64,000 nucleotides of DNA from an uncultured Pelagibacteraceae bacterium (GCA_902603905.1 CACKWM010000001.1:1-64000); one strand, 5' to 3'. Counted from the stretch's first letter, positions 1-10,319 are shown. The notes: a model not told the origin generated them from the letters alone. Program-made: numbers and translations.

Positions 1-444
1 TTAAAAAAATATTATCTTGTTTATTCTGATTATAATACCAAAGACTATGACGGACCGATAATAATCAAGGACTATAAATCACTTCCAAACAATTCCTCTA
101 TTAAAAAATCAATATTTTTAGTTCTAAAAAAAAAGAGACTTCCTGATTTAAAAATGGTTTGTAATATGGTTTACTTAAATGAAAATTTTAAATGGAATAT
201 TAACGAGTTAGTTAAATTTTTTAAACCGTTTCACAAATATAGACTTAAAGCATATAAGCAGGTTGAAGATGACGATCATAGAGCACCCTATCAATATTTC
301 TGTATTTGGTTAAAGTTTGTAAAAGAAGAAATAATGAAAAAAGAACCTTCTGATAGTCCAAAATACGCAAAAGTCAGAAGATGTATTACTCCAGAGGGTA
401 GAGTAGTAAAAAATGATTTAAATCCAAATAAAGATTTTAATTGA
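1..444 (+). CDS. hypothetical protein, 5' end outside window
   Basis: The reading frame is open from base 1, so the gene begins before the window; the first in-frame ATG at 154 is internal, because the frame is uninterrupted upstream of it. About 147 residues are visible and end at TGA 442-444. The piece is Lys- and Tyr-rich, with a segment resembling a fold around VYSDYNTKDYDGPIIIKD and a C-terminal stretch rich in Lys and Asn. There is no signal peptide or membrane segment in the visible part. I do not recognise the family. It lies in the accessory-looking segment before groEL and is followed 5 bases later by a duplicated 28-bp element. Confidence 0.6.
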   Translation, partial: LKKYYLVYSDYNTKDYDGPIIIKDYKSLPNNSSIKKSIFLVLKKKRLPDLKMVCNMVYLNENFKWNINELVKFFKPFHKYRLKAYKQVEDDDHRAPYQYFCIWLKFVKEEIMKKEPSDSPKYAKVRRCITPEGRVVKNDLNPNKDFN

Positions 445-448
445 TGTG

Positions 449-476
449 GATGACTTCATTGAAGAGTCGGGTTAAA
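449..476 (+). repeat. 28-bp direct repeat, copy 1
   Basis: This copy matches 25 of 28 bases of the copy at 1360-1387. Read in frame it encodes DDFIEESG followed by a TAA stop at 473-475. It sits 8 bases before the next start codon. It looks like the 3' end of a lost gene that has been duplicated, each copy followed at once by an unrelated gene. Confidence 0.65.
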
Positions 477-483
477 TTCAGGT

Positions 484-1125
484 ATGGGTAAAAAAGAAAC
501 CATAAAATTTACAACCACATTTAGTGACAGAAATGTTCCAAAAGTTTACAGAAATACTGTTCAATGGGGTAAAGAAGGTTTCCCAAATGGAATATATTCA
601 GATTATTCTTATGAACCACCAGAGAAAACAGAGCACATTAGAATTACTGGAAAAAATCTTTTATCTGATAATGATGCTTTTTTAGAAAAAAATAAAATAT
701 TTAAAACATTGAATAATATTCAAATCAATTACTTTGATGTAGTGCTTTGGGAAGATAATTACTTAAATTTAAAAAAGAAATTATTAGACCCTTCACATAA
801 AAGTCCAACTTATCAAACTAGAAGAATTGGAGAGTTTTGGGTGGACTACGATGATTCACATTTATATGATGAGGAGGGATCAGGTGAATACAGAGAGGAA
901 TCGGAATGTGTAGGAGAAAATGATTTTGTTCATATGATTAATTTTGAAGTACTAGTGGATTCAGAGGAGTTTTCTCAAATTTCTAAAAAAATAAAAGAGT
1001 CTAAAAATAATTTAAATTTTGAATTTACTATTAATTTTTATGACAGGGGCATTGCTGAACACGATGAAAATAAAAGTGGCGTTGGTATAATCAACGATAT
1101 TATTGATTTTAAATTGTTGTTATAG
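484..1125 (+). CDS. hypothetical acidic protein, 213 aa
   Basis: A complete frame from ATG 484 to TAG. The protein is soluble-looking, with no signal peptide or membrane segment. It is rich in Asp/Glu, Asn and aromatic residues, with an acidic central cluster (about residues 120-145) and a C-terminal half of alternating hydrophobic residues that suggests beta strands. I do not recognise a family. The gene stands alone between two copies of the 28-bp element, and its 3' side carries a tandem repeat and a strong terminator. Base composition resembles its neighbours, so composition gives no sign of recent transfer. The start is plausible, but no clear Shine-Dalgarno sequence precedes it. Confidence 0.65.
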   Translation: MGKKETIKFTTTFSDRNVPKVYRNTVQWGKEGFPNGIYSDYSYEPPEKTEHIRITGKNLLSDNDAFLEKNKIFKTLNNIQINYFDVVLWEDNYLNLKKKLLDPSHKSPTYQTRRIGEFWVDYDDSHLYDEEGSGEYREESECVGENDFVHMINFEVLVDSEEFSQISKKIKESKNNLNFEFTINFYDRGIAEHDENKSGVGIINDIIDFKLLL

Positions 1126-1153
1126 ACGCATCTACACCGATAACACTTCCAAA

Positions 1154-1186
1154 TCCTTCATCATTCCTTCATCATTCCTTCATCAC
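1154..1186 (+). repeat. 11-bp tandem repeat, three copies
   Basis: The unit TCCTTCATCAT occurs three times head to tail; the last copy ends in C instead of T. It lies 28 bases after the stop of the 213-aa gene and 23 bases before a terminator hairpin. The unit length is not a multiple of three and the region is non-coding. Confidence 0.8.
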
Positions 1187-1209
1187 TAATGATTTTCGTT
1201 AAGATAAAA

Positions 1210-1244
1210 AAAAAGGGCAGTAAAAACTGCCCTTTTTGAATTTT
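1210..1244 (+). terminator. Rho-independent terminator, probably bidirectional
   Basis: A perfect 12-bp stem (AAAAAGGGCAGT at 1210-1221 pairing with 1226-1237) closes a 4-base AAAA loop. It has a GC core, A-tracts on the left and T-rich sequence on the right, so it can work in both directions. It would end transcription of the 213-aa gene. Confidence 0.85.
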
Positions 1245-1257
1245 TGTTTGAGTATAA

Positions 1258-1386
1258 TGGGGATTACATATCCATACTTATTGCGCCAATACTCACTTAT
1301 TTAAGAACTTCATTGAAAACTTCATTGAGAAAACCGTTGAATTAGAAAGCAATTCAAAAGATGATTTCATTGAGGAGTGGGGTTAA
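1258..1386 (+). pseudogene. decayed gene end with FIE repeats
   Basis: After a TAA at 1255-1257 this frame stays open to TAA 1384-1386 but has no ATG, GTG or TTG that would make a sensible gene. It reads as a short charged helix with the doublet NFIENFIEK and the C-terminus SNSKDDFIEEWG. The last 27 bases match the element at 449-475, which reads DDFIEESG and stop. The simplest reading is the surviving 3' end of a gene whose body was lost. The rest of the 270-base spacer holds only the tandem repeat, the terminator and a weak inverted repeat (GAGTAT at 1250-1255 and ATACTC at 1289-1294). Confidence 0.45.
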
Positions 1387-1387
1387 A
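1360..1387 (+). repeat. 28-bp direct repeat, copy 2
   Basis: This copy differs from 449-476 at three positions (C/T, A/G, C/G). It encodes DDFIEEWG and stop, and lies 8 bases before the start codon of the next gene. The same spacing as copy 1 suggests a shared junction structure. Confidence 0.65.
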
Positions 1388-1395
1388 ATGGGTTT

Positions 1396-1689
1396 ATGAA
1401 AACAAATATTATAAAATCTTTTTGGAATGGCGAGGTCCCACTTTGGATAAGTTATTGGATTGTCGGTGCGGTTGGCGGAAATATACTTGTTCGATTAGAT
1501 ATCTACTATTTAAGCGATAAATTTAATTTACCATGGGGGTCTATTTTTCTTCCATATTGGATATTTTGTTCAGTAGGAATATGGAGGTCATCTAATAATT
1601 ATAAAGGAAAAAAAATTTGGTCTCATTTGACAAAAACTATCATTACTGCTTGTTATGTAATGTTGTTTTTATATTTTCTATATATATAA
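1396..1689 (+). CDS. small integral membrane protein, 97 aa
   Basis: The protein starts with a short cytoplasmic-looking segment (FWNGEVPLWISYW), then has a Gly-rich membrane segment (about residues 18-35), a second hydrophobic stretch (about 48-60) containing IFCSVGIWRS, a basic loop with NNYKGKKIW, and a C-terminal membrane segment (about 80-97). The FWNGE...SYW and VGIWRSSNNYKG pattern resembles small membrane proteins of unknown function that I associate with proteobacteria, but I cannot name the family. An ATG at 1387 runs into a stop after three codons, which fixes the start at 1396. It converges on groEL and shares its terminator. Confidence 0.7.
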   Translation: MKTNIIKSFWNGEVPLWISYWIVGAVGGNILVRLDIYYLSDKFNLPWGSIFLPYWIFCSVGIWRSSNNYKGKKIWSHLTKTIITACYVMLFLYFLYI

Positions 1690-1721
1690 AAAAAACCCCC
1701 GAAACTTTCGTTCCGAGGGTT
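1687..1721 (-). terminator. groEL terminator
   Basis: On the minus strand a 12-bp stem (arms 1710-1721 and 1694-1705, with one G-T wobble and a second near the loop) closes a GAAA tetraloop and is followed by a run of eight T at 1688-1695. It lies about 50 bases after the groEL stop. On the plus strand the same hairpin follows the 97-aa gene, with a weaker T-tract. Confidence 0.85.
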
Positions 1722-1771
1722 CTAATTTTGTTTAGTGTATGTTTATTGAGTGTTCTCTGATTGGCAAGGAA

Positions 1772-3747
<1,976 letters not shown>

Positions 3748-3772
3748 AAATTCTCCTATTAGTATGCGACTC

Positions 3773-3801
3773 ATATAGCCACCTGCTTTTACTATTTCAA
3801 G
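3773..3801 (-). promoter_or_regulatory. RpoH (heat-shock sigma) promoter of groES-groEL
   Basis: On the minus strand CTTGAAA (3795-3801) and CTATAT (3773-3778) are separated by 16 bases. This matches the alphaproteobacterial sigma-32 consensus CTTGAA-N16/17-CTATAT. Transcription should begin about 20 bases before the groES ATG. I found no CIRCE inverted repeat, so HrcA control is not indicated. Confidence 0.8.
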
Positions 3802-3871
3802 TCACTCAAATAAAAATATATCCCTTAAAAAACGAGAGAAATTGTGCTTTTTTTGGGTTATATCTCATTTA

Positions 3872-4690
3872 ATGACTAAAAATTTAGATAATGAAGGACT
3901 GAGATCAGTTGTTGAAAATTATGACTTCTTTTTTATAGATTTATGGGGAGTAATTCACAATGGGATTATACTTTATGAAAATGCAATTAAAACACTTGTT
4001 GAAATCAACAATATAAAAAAAAACTATATTCTTCTTACAAATGCACCTCGCCCAAATAATACAGTAAAAATATTTTTAAAAAAAATGGGCATGGACAAAA
4101 GTATTTTTGATAAGGTTTACACCTCAGGAGAAGCAGCTTTAAATTATTTAAAAAAAAATCATCTAAATGATAAATTCTATCACATAGGACCACCAAGAGA
4201 TTTTGATTTATTTTTAGATTTTAAAAAAAACAAAAAGGAAAATATTAAAGAATCTAATTATTTATTATGCACAGGTTTGTTTGATAAATATGATCAAGAT
4301 TTAGATTATTACAAAGAATTGTTTGGTAGCTTTATTTCAAAAAAAATGATTTGTACTAATCCTGATTTGGTAGTTGACAGGGGAGAAAAAAGGGAATTTT
4401 GTGCAGGTTCAGTAGCAAAAGTTTTTGAAAAAATCGGAGGTCAGGTAGTTTACTTTGGTAAACCTTTTCCAGAAGTTTATAATCAATCAATAGATCGTAA
4501 TAAAAAAAAAGTATTAGCTATTGGAGATAATTTAAATACAGACATTAAAGGGGCCAACAATATGAATTATGATTCCATGATAATAGCAAACGGAATTCAT
4601 AAAAAAGAAATTGAAAAAGAAGGTATAGAAAAAATTTCTAAAAATTATAAGGTTATCGTAAACTTTATACAGAGTGAATTAAAATGGTAA
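3872..4690 (+). CDS. HAD superfamily class IIA hydrolase
   Basis: A cytoplasmic phosphatase-like protein of the NagD-related class IIA group (272 aa). Motif I is DLWGVIHNG, where the first Asp is the nucleophile; the second conserved Asp is replaced by the usual W-G-V-I arrangement of this subgroup. Motif II is LLTNAPRP. The C-terminal motif IV is AIGDNLNTDIKGANNMN, which holds the magnesium-binding acids. The substrate is unknown. The frame extends to an ATG at 3842, but the ten extra residues are hydrophobic and unlike the family, so MTKNLDNEG at 3872 is preferred. It overlaps ribF by 7 bases, so the two are probably cotranscribed. Confidence 0.85.
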   Translation: MTKNLDNEGLRSVVENYDFFFIDLWGVIHNGIILYENAIKTLVEINNIKKNYILLTNAPRPNNTVKIFLKKMGMDKSIFDKVYTSGEAALNYLKKNHLNDKFYHIGPPRDFDLFLDFKKNKKENIKESNYLLCTGLFDKYDQDLDYYKELFGSFISKKMICTNPDLVVDRGEKREFCAGSVAKVFEKIGGQVVYFGKPFPEVYNQSIDRNKKKVLAIGDNLNTDIKGANNMNYDSMIIANGIHKKEIEKEGIEKISKNYKVIVNFIQSELKW

Positions 4691-5619
4691 ATAAAGTTAA
4701 ATTTTATAATAATTTTAATATATCAAAAGCTCATAAGGATTCTATATTACTTATTGGTAATTTTGACGGACTTCATTTGGGTCATCAAAAACTATTCAAA
4801 CATGCAAATAATTATAAAAAAAAATTTAAATTAAAAGTTGGTATTATAACTTTTGAACCAGCACCTAAAATGTACTTTAACAAAAATATAAAAAATTTTA
4901 GAATTTTTAATTTAGATCAAAAAAAAAACTTTTTTAAAAAATTAGGTATTGATTTTGTTATTATTAAAAAATTTGATAAAAAATTTTCAAAAATTAAATC
5001 TCATAAATTTATTAAAGATATTTTATATAAAAGTTTAAGAGCTAAATATATATTTGTTAGTGATAATTTCAGATTTGGAAATAAAAGAGAAGGCAATGTG
5101 AAACTATTAATAAGTAATGAAAAAGAATTTAATTTTAAAATTATAAAACCTAAGCCTTTAGTATTAAAAAATAAAGTAATTTCCTCAACTTTAATTAGAA
5201 ACCTTTTATCTGATGGAAAAATAAAATATGCAAATAAACTTCTTTCAAGAAATTGGAGTATTGAAAGTAAAGTACAAATGGGAAGAAAAATGGGAAGAAA
5301 AATTGGATTTCCAACATGTAACATGGATATTAATAATTATGTTATTCCTAAGCTTGGAGTTTATGCGGTTAGAATTTTTCAAAAAAACAGTAATAAAATT
5401 TTAAAAGGAATAGCGAATATAGGCTATCGACCAACTTTTAATCAGAAAAAATTACTCTTAGAGGTACATATTTTTAATTTTTCTGGAAATCTTTATAATA
5501 AGGTTTTAACTATTGATTTCATTAGCTTTTTAAGAAATGAAAAAAAATTTAAAAATATTAATCAACTAAGAAAACAAATTAGTTCAGATCTAGTTATGGC
5601 CAAAAAAAAATTAAATTAA
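4684..5619 (+). CDS. ribF: bifunctional riboflavin kinase / FAD synthetase
   Basis: Converts riboflavin to FMN and then to FAD. The N-terminal nucleotidyltransferase half has GNFDGLHLGHQKLF (residues about 26-39) and a later ISSTLIRNLL motif. The C-terminal kinase half has GRKMGRKIGFPTCNM (about 199-213), where the family usually has PTAN, then GVYAVRI and GIANIGYRPTF. The length of 311 aa is normal. It starts inside the end of the HAD gene and stops 3 bases before ileS, a common alphaproteobacterial order with lspA. Confidence 0.95.
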   Translation: MVNKVKFYNNFNISKAHKDSILLIGNFDGLHLGHQKLFKHANNYKKKFKLKVGIITFEPAPKMYFNKNIKNFRIFNLDQKKNFFKKLGIDFVIIKKFDKKFSKIKSHKFIKDILYKSLRAKYIFVSDNFRFGNKREGNVKLLISNEKEFNFKIIKPKPLVLKNKVISSTLIRNLLSDGKIKYANKLLSRNWSIESKVQMGRKMGRKIGFPTCNMDINNYVIPKLGVYAVRIFQKNSNKILKGIANIGYRPTFNQKKLLLEVHIFNFSGNLYNKVLTIDFISFLRNEKKFKNINQLRKQISSDLVMAKKKLN

Positions 5620-5622
5620 CTT

Positions 5623-8358
5623 ATGTCGAAAGAAAATATAAATTTACCTAAAACAGCTTTTTCAATGAAAGCAAATTTACCTACGAGAGAACCAGATATA
5701 ATAAATTATTGGAAAAAAATTGAATTATATAAAGAATTAAGAAAAACAAATAAAGGCAAAGAAAAATTTGTTCTTCATGATGGACCTCCATATGCCAATG
5801 GAGACATACATATGGGCACAGCCTTAAATAAAATTTTAAAAGATATAGTAGTTAAATTTCATCAAATGGAAGGAAAAGATTCTGTTTATGTTCCGGGATG
5901 GGATTGTCACGGGCTACCTATAGAATGGAAAATAGAAGAACAGTACAAAAAAAATAAAAAAAATAAAAACGAAGTTCCGATAAATGAATTTAGAAAGGAA
6001 TGTAGAGATTTTGCGAGTAAATGGATTGGGGTACATAAAGATCAATTTCAAAGGTTAGGCGTAATAGGGGATTGGAATAATTATTACTCTACAATGAGTT
6101 TTGATGCAGAGGCACAAATTGTAAGAGAGCTTGGTAAATTTTTAAATGAAGGAAGTTTATATAGAGGTTATAAACCAGTTCTATGGTCAACTGTAGAAAA
6201 GACTGCATTGGCTGATGCAGAAGTTGAATATAAAGATCATAAATCGGATACAATTTATACATCATTTAAAGTTAAAAATTCTAAGTCAAATGAATTAAAA
6301 AAAAGTGAAATTATAATTTGGACCACCACACCCTGGACAATTCCTGCAAACAAAGCATTAGCCTATAATAGAAGTTTAAAATACCTTGTTATAAAAATTG
6401 AAGATGAAACAGATTTTAAAGACAGGCAGATTGTAATAGCAGAAGCTTTATTAAAGTCGGTTTTAGAAGATTGTAAAATAAAGAAGTATAGTAAAGTTAG
6501 CGAATTAAACGGTGAGGATTTTGAGGGAACTATTTGTAGTCACCCTTTTTCAAAAATTGGATTTGATTATGACATACCTATGCTGGAAGCAAATTTTGTT
6601 ACCACCGAACAAGGAACAGGAATTGTTCATTGTGCTCCTAGTCATGGACCAGATGATTTCAACTTATGCTTAAATAATGGAATTAAGGCAATAGAAACTG
6701 TTGATGGTGATGGAAAGTATACTGACCACATTCCACTCTTTAAAGGAACGCATATATTTAAAGCCAACAACCAAGTGATTGAAAAATTAAAAAATGAAAA
6801 AAATTTATTAGCAAATGGAGAATTGGTTCATTCATACCCACATTCTTGGAGATCTAAAGCTCCATTAGTCCATAGAGCAACACCTCAATGGTTTATATCG
6901 ATGGAAAGTCACGGTTTAAGAAAAAAAGCACTAAAGGCAATTGATGAAACTAAATTTTATCCTAGCAAAGGAAAAGAAAGGTTGAAATCAATGATAGAAA
7001 CTAGACCAGATTGGTGTGTTTCAAGACAAAGAGTTTGGGGAGTTCCCATACCTGTTTTTATGTCAAAAAAAACTAATAAAGTTTTAATTGATGAAGAGGT
7101 GACTGAAAATATTGCAAATATTTTTGAAAAAGAAGGTGCAGATTGTTGGTTTGAAAATGATGCTCAAAAATTTTTAGGAAAAAAATATGAAAGTGCAGAT
7201 TATGAAAAAATGAACGATATTGTTGAGGTTTGGTTTGATAGTGGTTCTACTCATAGTTATGTTTTAGAAAAAAGAGATGATTTAACTTGGCCAGCATCAA
7301 TGTATTTAGAGGGTTCTGACCAGCACAGGGGCTGGTTTCATTCTTCACTTTTAGAATCATGCGGAACCAGAGGAAGAGCGCCATTTAATTCTATACTTTC
7401 CCATGGTTTTGTTGTTGATGGAAAAGGTTTGAAAATGTCAAAATCTCTTGGAAATATAATGGCTCCAGAGGATATATTAAAAAAATATGGCGCGGACATT
7501 TTAAGAATTTGGGTTGCAGCATCTGATTACGCAGAAGATCTTAGAATTGATAACTCAATATTAGAGCAACATGCTGAGTCTTATAGAAAAATCAGAAATA
7601 CATTTAGGTATATTCTTGGAAATATAAAAGATAATCACGAAAAGATAGATTTTGAAAAATTAGAAATTGCCAAATTGCCAGAACTGGAGCAATATATGCT
7701 TCACAAACTTTATTGTTTAAATGAAAATTTTAATAAAAATTTTAAAAAATATAATTTTCATGCACTGTATAAAGATATATTAAATTTTTGCACAGTTGAT
7801 TTATCTGCATTTTATTTTGATATTAGAAAAGACACATTGTACTGTGATAAAATTAATAGTGAAAAAAGAAAATCGACAGTCCTTTTTTTAAATATTCTTT
7901 TAGATATTTTATTAAAATGGTTTGCGCCGATTTTATCTTTTACCACCGAAGAAATTTACTCTCTGGTTAAAATGAATGGAAAAAGTATACATTTAGAAAG
8001 TTTTCCATCAATACCTGAAAAATGGAAGAGTAGTAAACTTGAAAGTAAATGGGTAGAATTAATTAAAATTAGAGAAGCTTGTAATAGCAGTATTGAAATT
8101 AAAAGAGCATCCAAAGAGATAGGATCAAGCTTGGAAGCAAGCTTAATAATAAAATTAGAAGATAAATTACTTGATTTGACTAAAGATGTAGATTTTTCTG
8201 AATTATGTATAACTTCTAATGCAAAAATTGAAAAAAATACCTCAAATGAAATTAAGGTTGAAACTTTAAAAGCCGAGGGACAAAAATGTTCAGTTTGCTG
8301 GAAAGTTAGTAAAAATAAATGTGCAAGACCCCACTGTAGTTTAAACATTAATGCTTAA
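5623..8358 (+). CDS. ileS: isoleucyl-tRNA synthetase
   Basis: Class I aminoacyl-tRNA synthetase that charges tRNA-Ile. The HIGH motif appears as GDIHMGTALNK near residue 65 and the KMSKS loop as GLKMSKSLGN near residue 605. The editing domain motif TTPWTIPANKALA is at about 230-243. The C-terminus carries a zinc-finger-like set CSVCWKV and CARPHC, as in bacterial IleRS of this type. Length 911 aa is normal. The last 8 bases overlap lspA. Confidence 0.98.
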   Translation: MSKENINLPKTAFSMKANLPTREPDIINYWKKIELYKELRKTNKGKEKFVLHDGPPYANGDIHMGTALNKILKDIVVKFHQMEGKDSVYVPGWDCHGLPIEWKIEEQYKKNKKNKNEVPINEFRKECRDFASKWIGVHKDQFQRLGVIGDWNNYYSTMSFDAEAQIVRELGKFLNEGSLYRGYKPVLWSTVEKTALADAEVEYKDHKSDTIYTSFKVKNSKSNELKKSEIIIWTTTPWTIPANKALAYNRSLKYLVIKIEDETDFKDRQIVIAEALLKSVLEDCKIKKYSKVSELNGEDFEGTICSHPFSKIGFDYDIPMLEANFVTTEQGTGIVHCAPSHGPDDFNLCLNNGIKAIETVDGDGKYTDHIPLFKGTHIFKANNQVIEKLKNEKNLLANGELVHSYPHSWRSKAPLVHRATPQWFISMESHGLRKKALKAIDETKFYPSKGKERLKSMIETRPDWCVSRQRVWGVPIPVFMSKKTNKVLIDEEVTENIANIFEKEGADCWFENDAQKFLGKKYESADYEKMNDIVEVWFDSGSTHSYVLEKRDDLTWPASMYLEGSDQHRGWFHSSLLESCGTRGRAPFNSILSHGFVVDGKGLKMSKSLGNIMAPEDILKKYGADILRIWVAASDYAEDLRIDNSILEQHAESYRKIRNTFRYILGNIKDNHEKIDFEKLEIAKLPELEQYMLHKLYCLNENFNKNFKKYNFHALYKDILNFCTVDLSAFYFDIRKDTLYCDKINSEKRKSTVLFLNILLDILLKWFAPILSFTTEEIYSLVKMNGKSIHLESFPSIPEKWKSSKLESKWVELIKIREACNSSIEIKRASKEIGSSLEASLIIKLEDKLLDLTKDVDFSELCITSNAKIEKNTSNEIKVETLKAEGQKCSVCWKVSKNKCARPHCSLNINA

Positions 8359-8842
8359 AAATAATTTTAAAAGAAATTTAATTTTTATTTTTATCTTTAT
8401 TTTAATATTTGCTTTCGATCGTATATCTAAATTATATATTTTAAATTTGGCTGAAATAAACGACACTCTAAATTTATTTGTAACGCCTTTTTTAAATTTT
8501 TATTTGATATGGAATAAGGGAATTGCTTTTGGTTTGTTTTCTTTTGACCAAAACTTTACATATAATCTCATTACATTTTTGATTGTACTCATAACGATTA
8601 TTATTTTGATAGTTGCTGTTAGATCAAAAGATTATAAAGGGTATTTTTTTATAAGTATTTTCAGTGGTTCGGTTGGAAATTTATACGATAGATTTTACTA
8701 TTCAGCGGTCCCAGACTTTATAGATTTCCATATTAATGATTTTCATTGGTTTATTTTCAATGTTGCTGATGTATTTATAACCGCAGGTGTGTTATGCCTT
8801 ATTATTGCTGAATTTATTTTTAATAAAACATCTAAGAAATGA
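8351..8842 (+). CDS. lspA: prolipoprotein signal peptidase
   Basis: An inner-membrane aspartic protease (signal peptidase II) that removes signal peptides from diacylglyceryl-modified prolipoproteins. It has 163 aa and four hydrophobic segments. The family motifs are NKGIAFGLF, GSVGNLYDRF, and the two catalytic Asp regions VPDFIDFH and FNVADVFITAG. It overlaps ileS by 8 bases and the following lipoprotein gene by 4. Lgt, the enzyme acting before it, is in the same window at 56480-57250. Confidence 0.95.
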   Translation: MLKNNFKRNLIFIFIFILIFAFDRISKLYILNLAEINDTLNLFVTPFLNFYLIWNKGIAFGLFSFDQNFTYNLITFLIVLITIIILIVAVRSKDYKGYFFISIFSGSVGNLYDRFYYSAVPDFIDFHINDFHWFIFNVADVFITAGVLCLIIAEFIFNKTSKK

Positions 8843-9159
8843 AAAAAAATAATATATTTCTAATTTTGTTTATGATGCTTGCGCTAACTTCATGCGAATC
8901 AGTTAAAAATGCAGTAAGTGGAGTTAAAAAAGAAAATAGCGATGAGTTTTTGGTTCAAAAAAAAAATCCTTTAGTTTTGCCTCCTGATTTTACAGATTTG
9001 CCTGTGCCTTTAGAAGAATCTTCTAAGGTGACTGAAGTTCAAATTGAAGAAGATATTGAAAAATTATTGGGTATGGAAAATAGTACAAAAAATAAAAACG
9101 ATACATCCAACTCAAGCTCTATAGAAAGTTTTGTTTTAAAGAAAATTAAAGAAAATTAA
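8839..9159 (+). CDS. small lipoprotein, DUF3035-like
   Basis: A 106-aa predicted lipoprotein. It has a Lys-rich start and a hydrophobic signal peptide ending in the lipobox LTSC, so Cys-19 should be lipidated. The mature part is acidic and contains KNPLVLPPDFTDLPVP, which resembles the start of DUF3035 proteins found behind lspA in alphaproteobacteria; some of these are outer-membrane assembly (Bam) accessory proteins. That role is inference. Its own prolipoprotein would be a substrate of the adjacent LspA. It overlaps lspA by 4 bases and pgi by 1. Confidence 0.7.
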   Translation: MKKNNIFLILFMMLALTSCESVKNAVSGVKKENSDEFLVQKKNPLVLPPDFTDLPVPLEESSKVTEVQIEEDIEKLLGMENSTKNKNDTSNSSSIESFVLKKIKEN

Positions 9160-10319
9160 TGTTAACGAAAAATATTAATTTTAAAAATTTTCCATCTAAA
9201 AAAAAAAATAATACAATAAATATTTTTAATAATATTAAAAAAAACTATTTTCTTGGAAAAGAAAAGCTACTTTTAACTTTATCAGATCAATATAAATATT
9301 CTTTTAATTTAAAAAAAATTTCTAATCTAAAAAAATTTCAAATTTACAGAATTATAGGAATGGGTGGCTCAGCACTTGGTGCAGAGGCAATTTATAATTT
9401 TTTAAAATTTAAAATAAAAAAAAAGTTTATTTTTGTTAATAATCTAAGATCAGGAATTAATAATAAATCTAAAAAAAATACTTTAAATTTAATTATTTCA
9501 AAATCTGGAAACACATTAGAAACAATAACAAATTTAAACACTCTAAAAATAAACAGAAATTGTATTTTTATTACAGAAAATAAAAATAACTATTTAAGAA
9601 AAATTTCTGAAAAAATTAAATGTGAAGTAATTGAACATAAAAATTTTATTGGCGGTCGCTATTCAGTTCTTTCAGAGGTTGGAATGTTGCCAGCTGAACT
9701 TATGGGCTTAAATGAAAAAAAATTTAAACAATTTAATTATTTAATTAATAATAAAATTTATATAAATAATTTGATTAAAAATGTGGAAGGAATTCTACAA
9801 TGTATAAAAAAAAGAAAAACTAATTCTATAATTTTAAATTACGATGAGGAATCCCAAGGTCTTTTTTATTGGTATCAACAACTTGTAGCTGAAAGTTTGG
9901 GAAAAAAATCAAAAGGTGTTCTTCCCATAGTTTCATTAATGCCCAAAGATAATCACAGTTTGATGCAACTTTATCTAGATGGACCAAAAAATAGTTTTTT
10001 TACATTTTTTGATGTTTTTAATAAAAAATCAGAAAAAATTTCTAAATCAAGTCTATTAAAGTCACATTTGTATTTAAAAAATAAGAGTGTTAATGAAATA
10101 ATGTTTGCACAAAGATTGGCTACTGAAAAAATATTTAAAAAAAAAAAAATTCCATTTAGAAGTTTTTTTGTGAAAGAAAAAAGCGAACAAACGTTAGGTG
10201 AACTATTTTGTTTTTTTATTCTAGAAACAATTTTATTAGGTAGAGCTTTAAAAGTTAATCCTTTTGACCAACCATCAGTAGAACTTATAAAAAAAGAGAC
10301 AAGGAAATTTTTAATTTAG
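9159..10319 (+). CDS. pgi: glucose-6-phosphate isomerase
   Basis: Interconverts glucose-6-phosphate and fructose-6-phosphate. At 386 aa it is a short form compared with the 540-550 aa enterobacterial enzyme. The phosphate-binding motifs are IGMGGSALGAEAI (about 66-78) and ISKSGNTLETI; GGRYSVLSEVGMLPAELMG and the C-terminal DQPSVELIKKETR fit the family. The catalytic-region motif is YDEESQGLFYWYQQLVAESLG. The gene is extremely Lys/Asn-rich. Its stop codon overlaps the stop of the convergent rsmD (TTAG at 10316-10319). Confidence 0.9.
   Translation: MLTKNINFKNFPSKKKNNTINIFNNIKKNYFLGKEKLLLTLSDQYKYSFNLKKISNLKKFQIYRIIGMGGSALGAEAIYNFLKFKIKKKFIFVNNLRSGINNKSKKNTLNLIISKSGNTLETITNLNTLKINRNCIFITENKNNYLRKISEKIKCEVIEHKNFIGGRYSVLSEVGMLPAELMGLNEKKFKQFNYLINNKIYINNLIKNVEGILQCIKKRKTNSIILNYDEESQGLFYWYQQLVAESLGKKSKGVLPIVSLMPKDNHSLMQLYLDGPKNSFFTFFDVFNKKSEKISKSSLLKSHLYLKNKSVNEIMFAQRLATEKIFKKKKIPFRSFFVKEKSEQTLGELFCFFILETILLGRALKVNPFDQPSVELIKKETRKFLI

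Noticed and set aside
1-1760. Prophage, integron or insertion sequence as the cause of the accessory segment
   Set aside because: No integrase, transposase, attC-like structure or terminal inverted repeats are visible; only the 28-bp repeat and the gene scar support exchange.
3748-3774. Longer GroES starting at ATG 3774
   Set aside because: That ATG lies in the -10 element of the heat-shock promoter, and the ATG at 3747 has its own Shine-Dalgarno sequence and gives the normal length.
3795-3850. Possible CIRCE element before groES
   Set aside because: Only a partial ACTC/GAG pattern is present; the 9-bp inverted repeat of CIRCE is not there.
5001-5324. Minus-strand frame inside ribF
   Set aside because: It lies wholly within a well-supported gene and arises from AT-rich codon usage.
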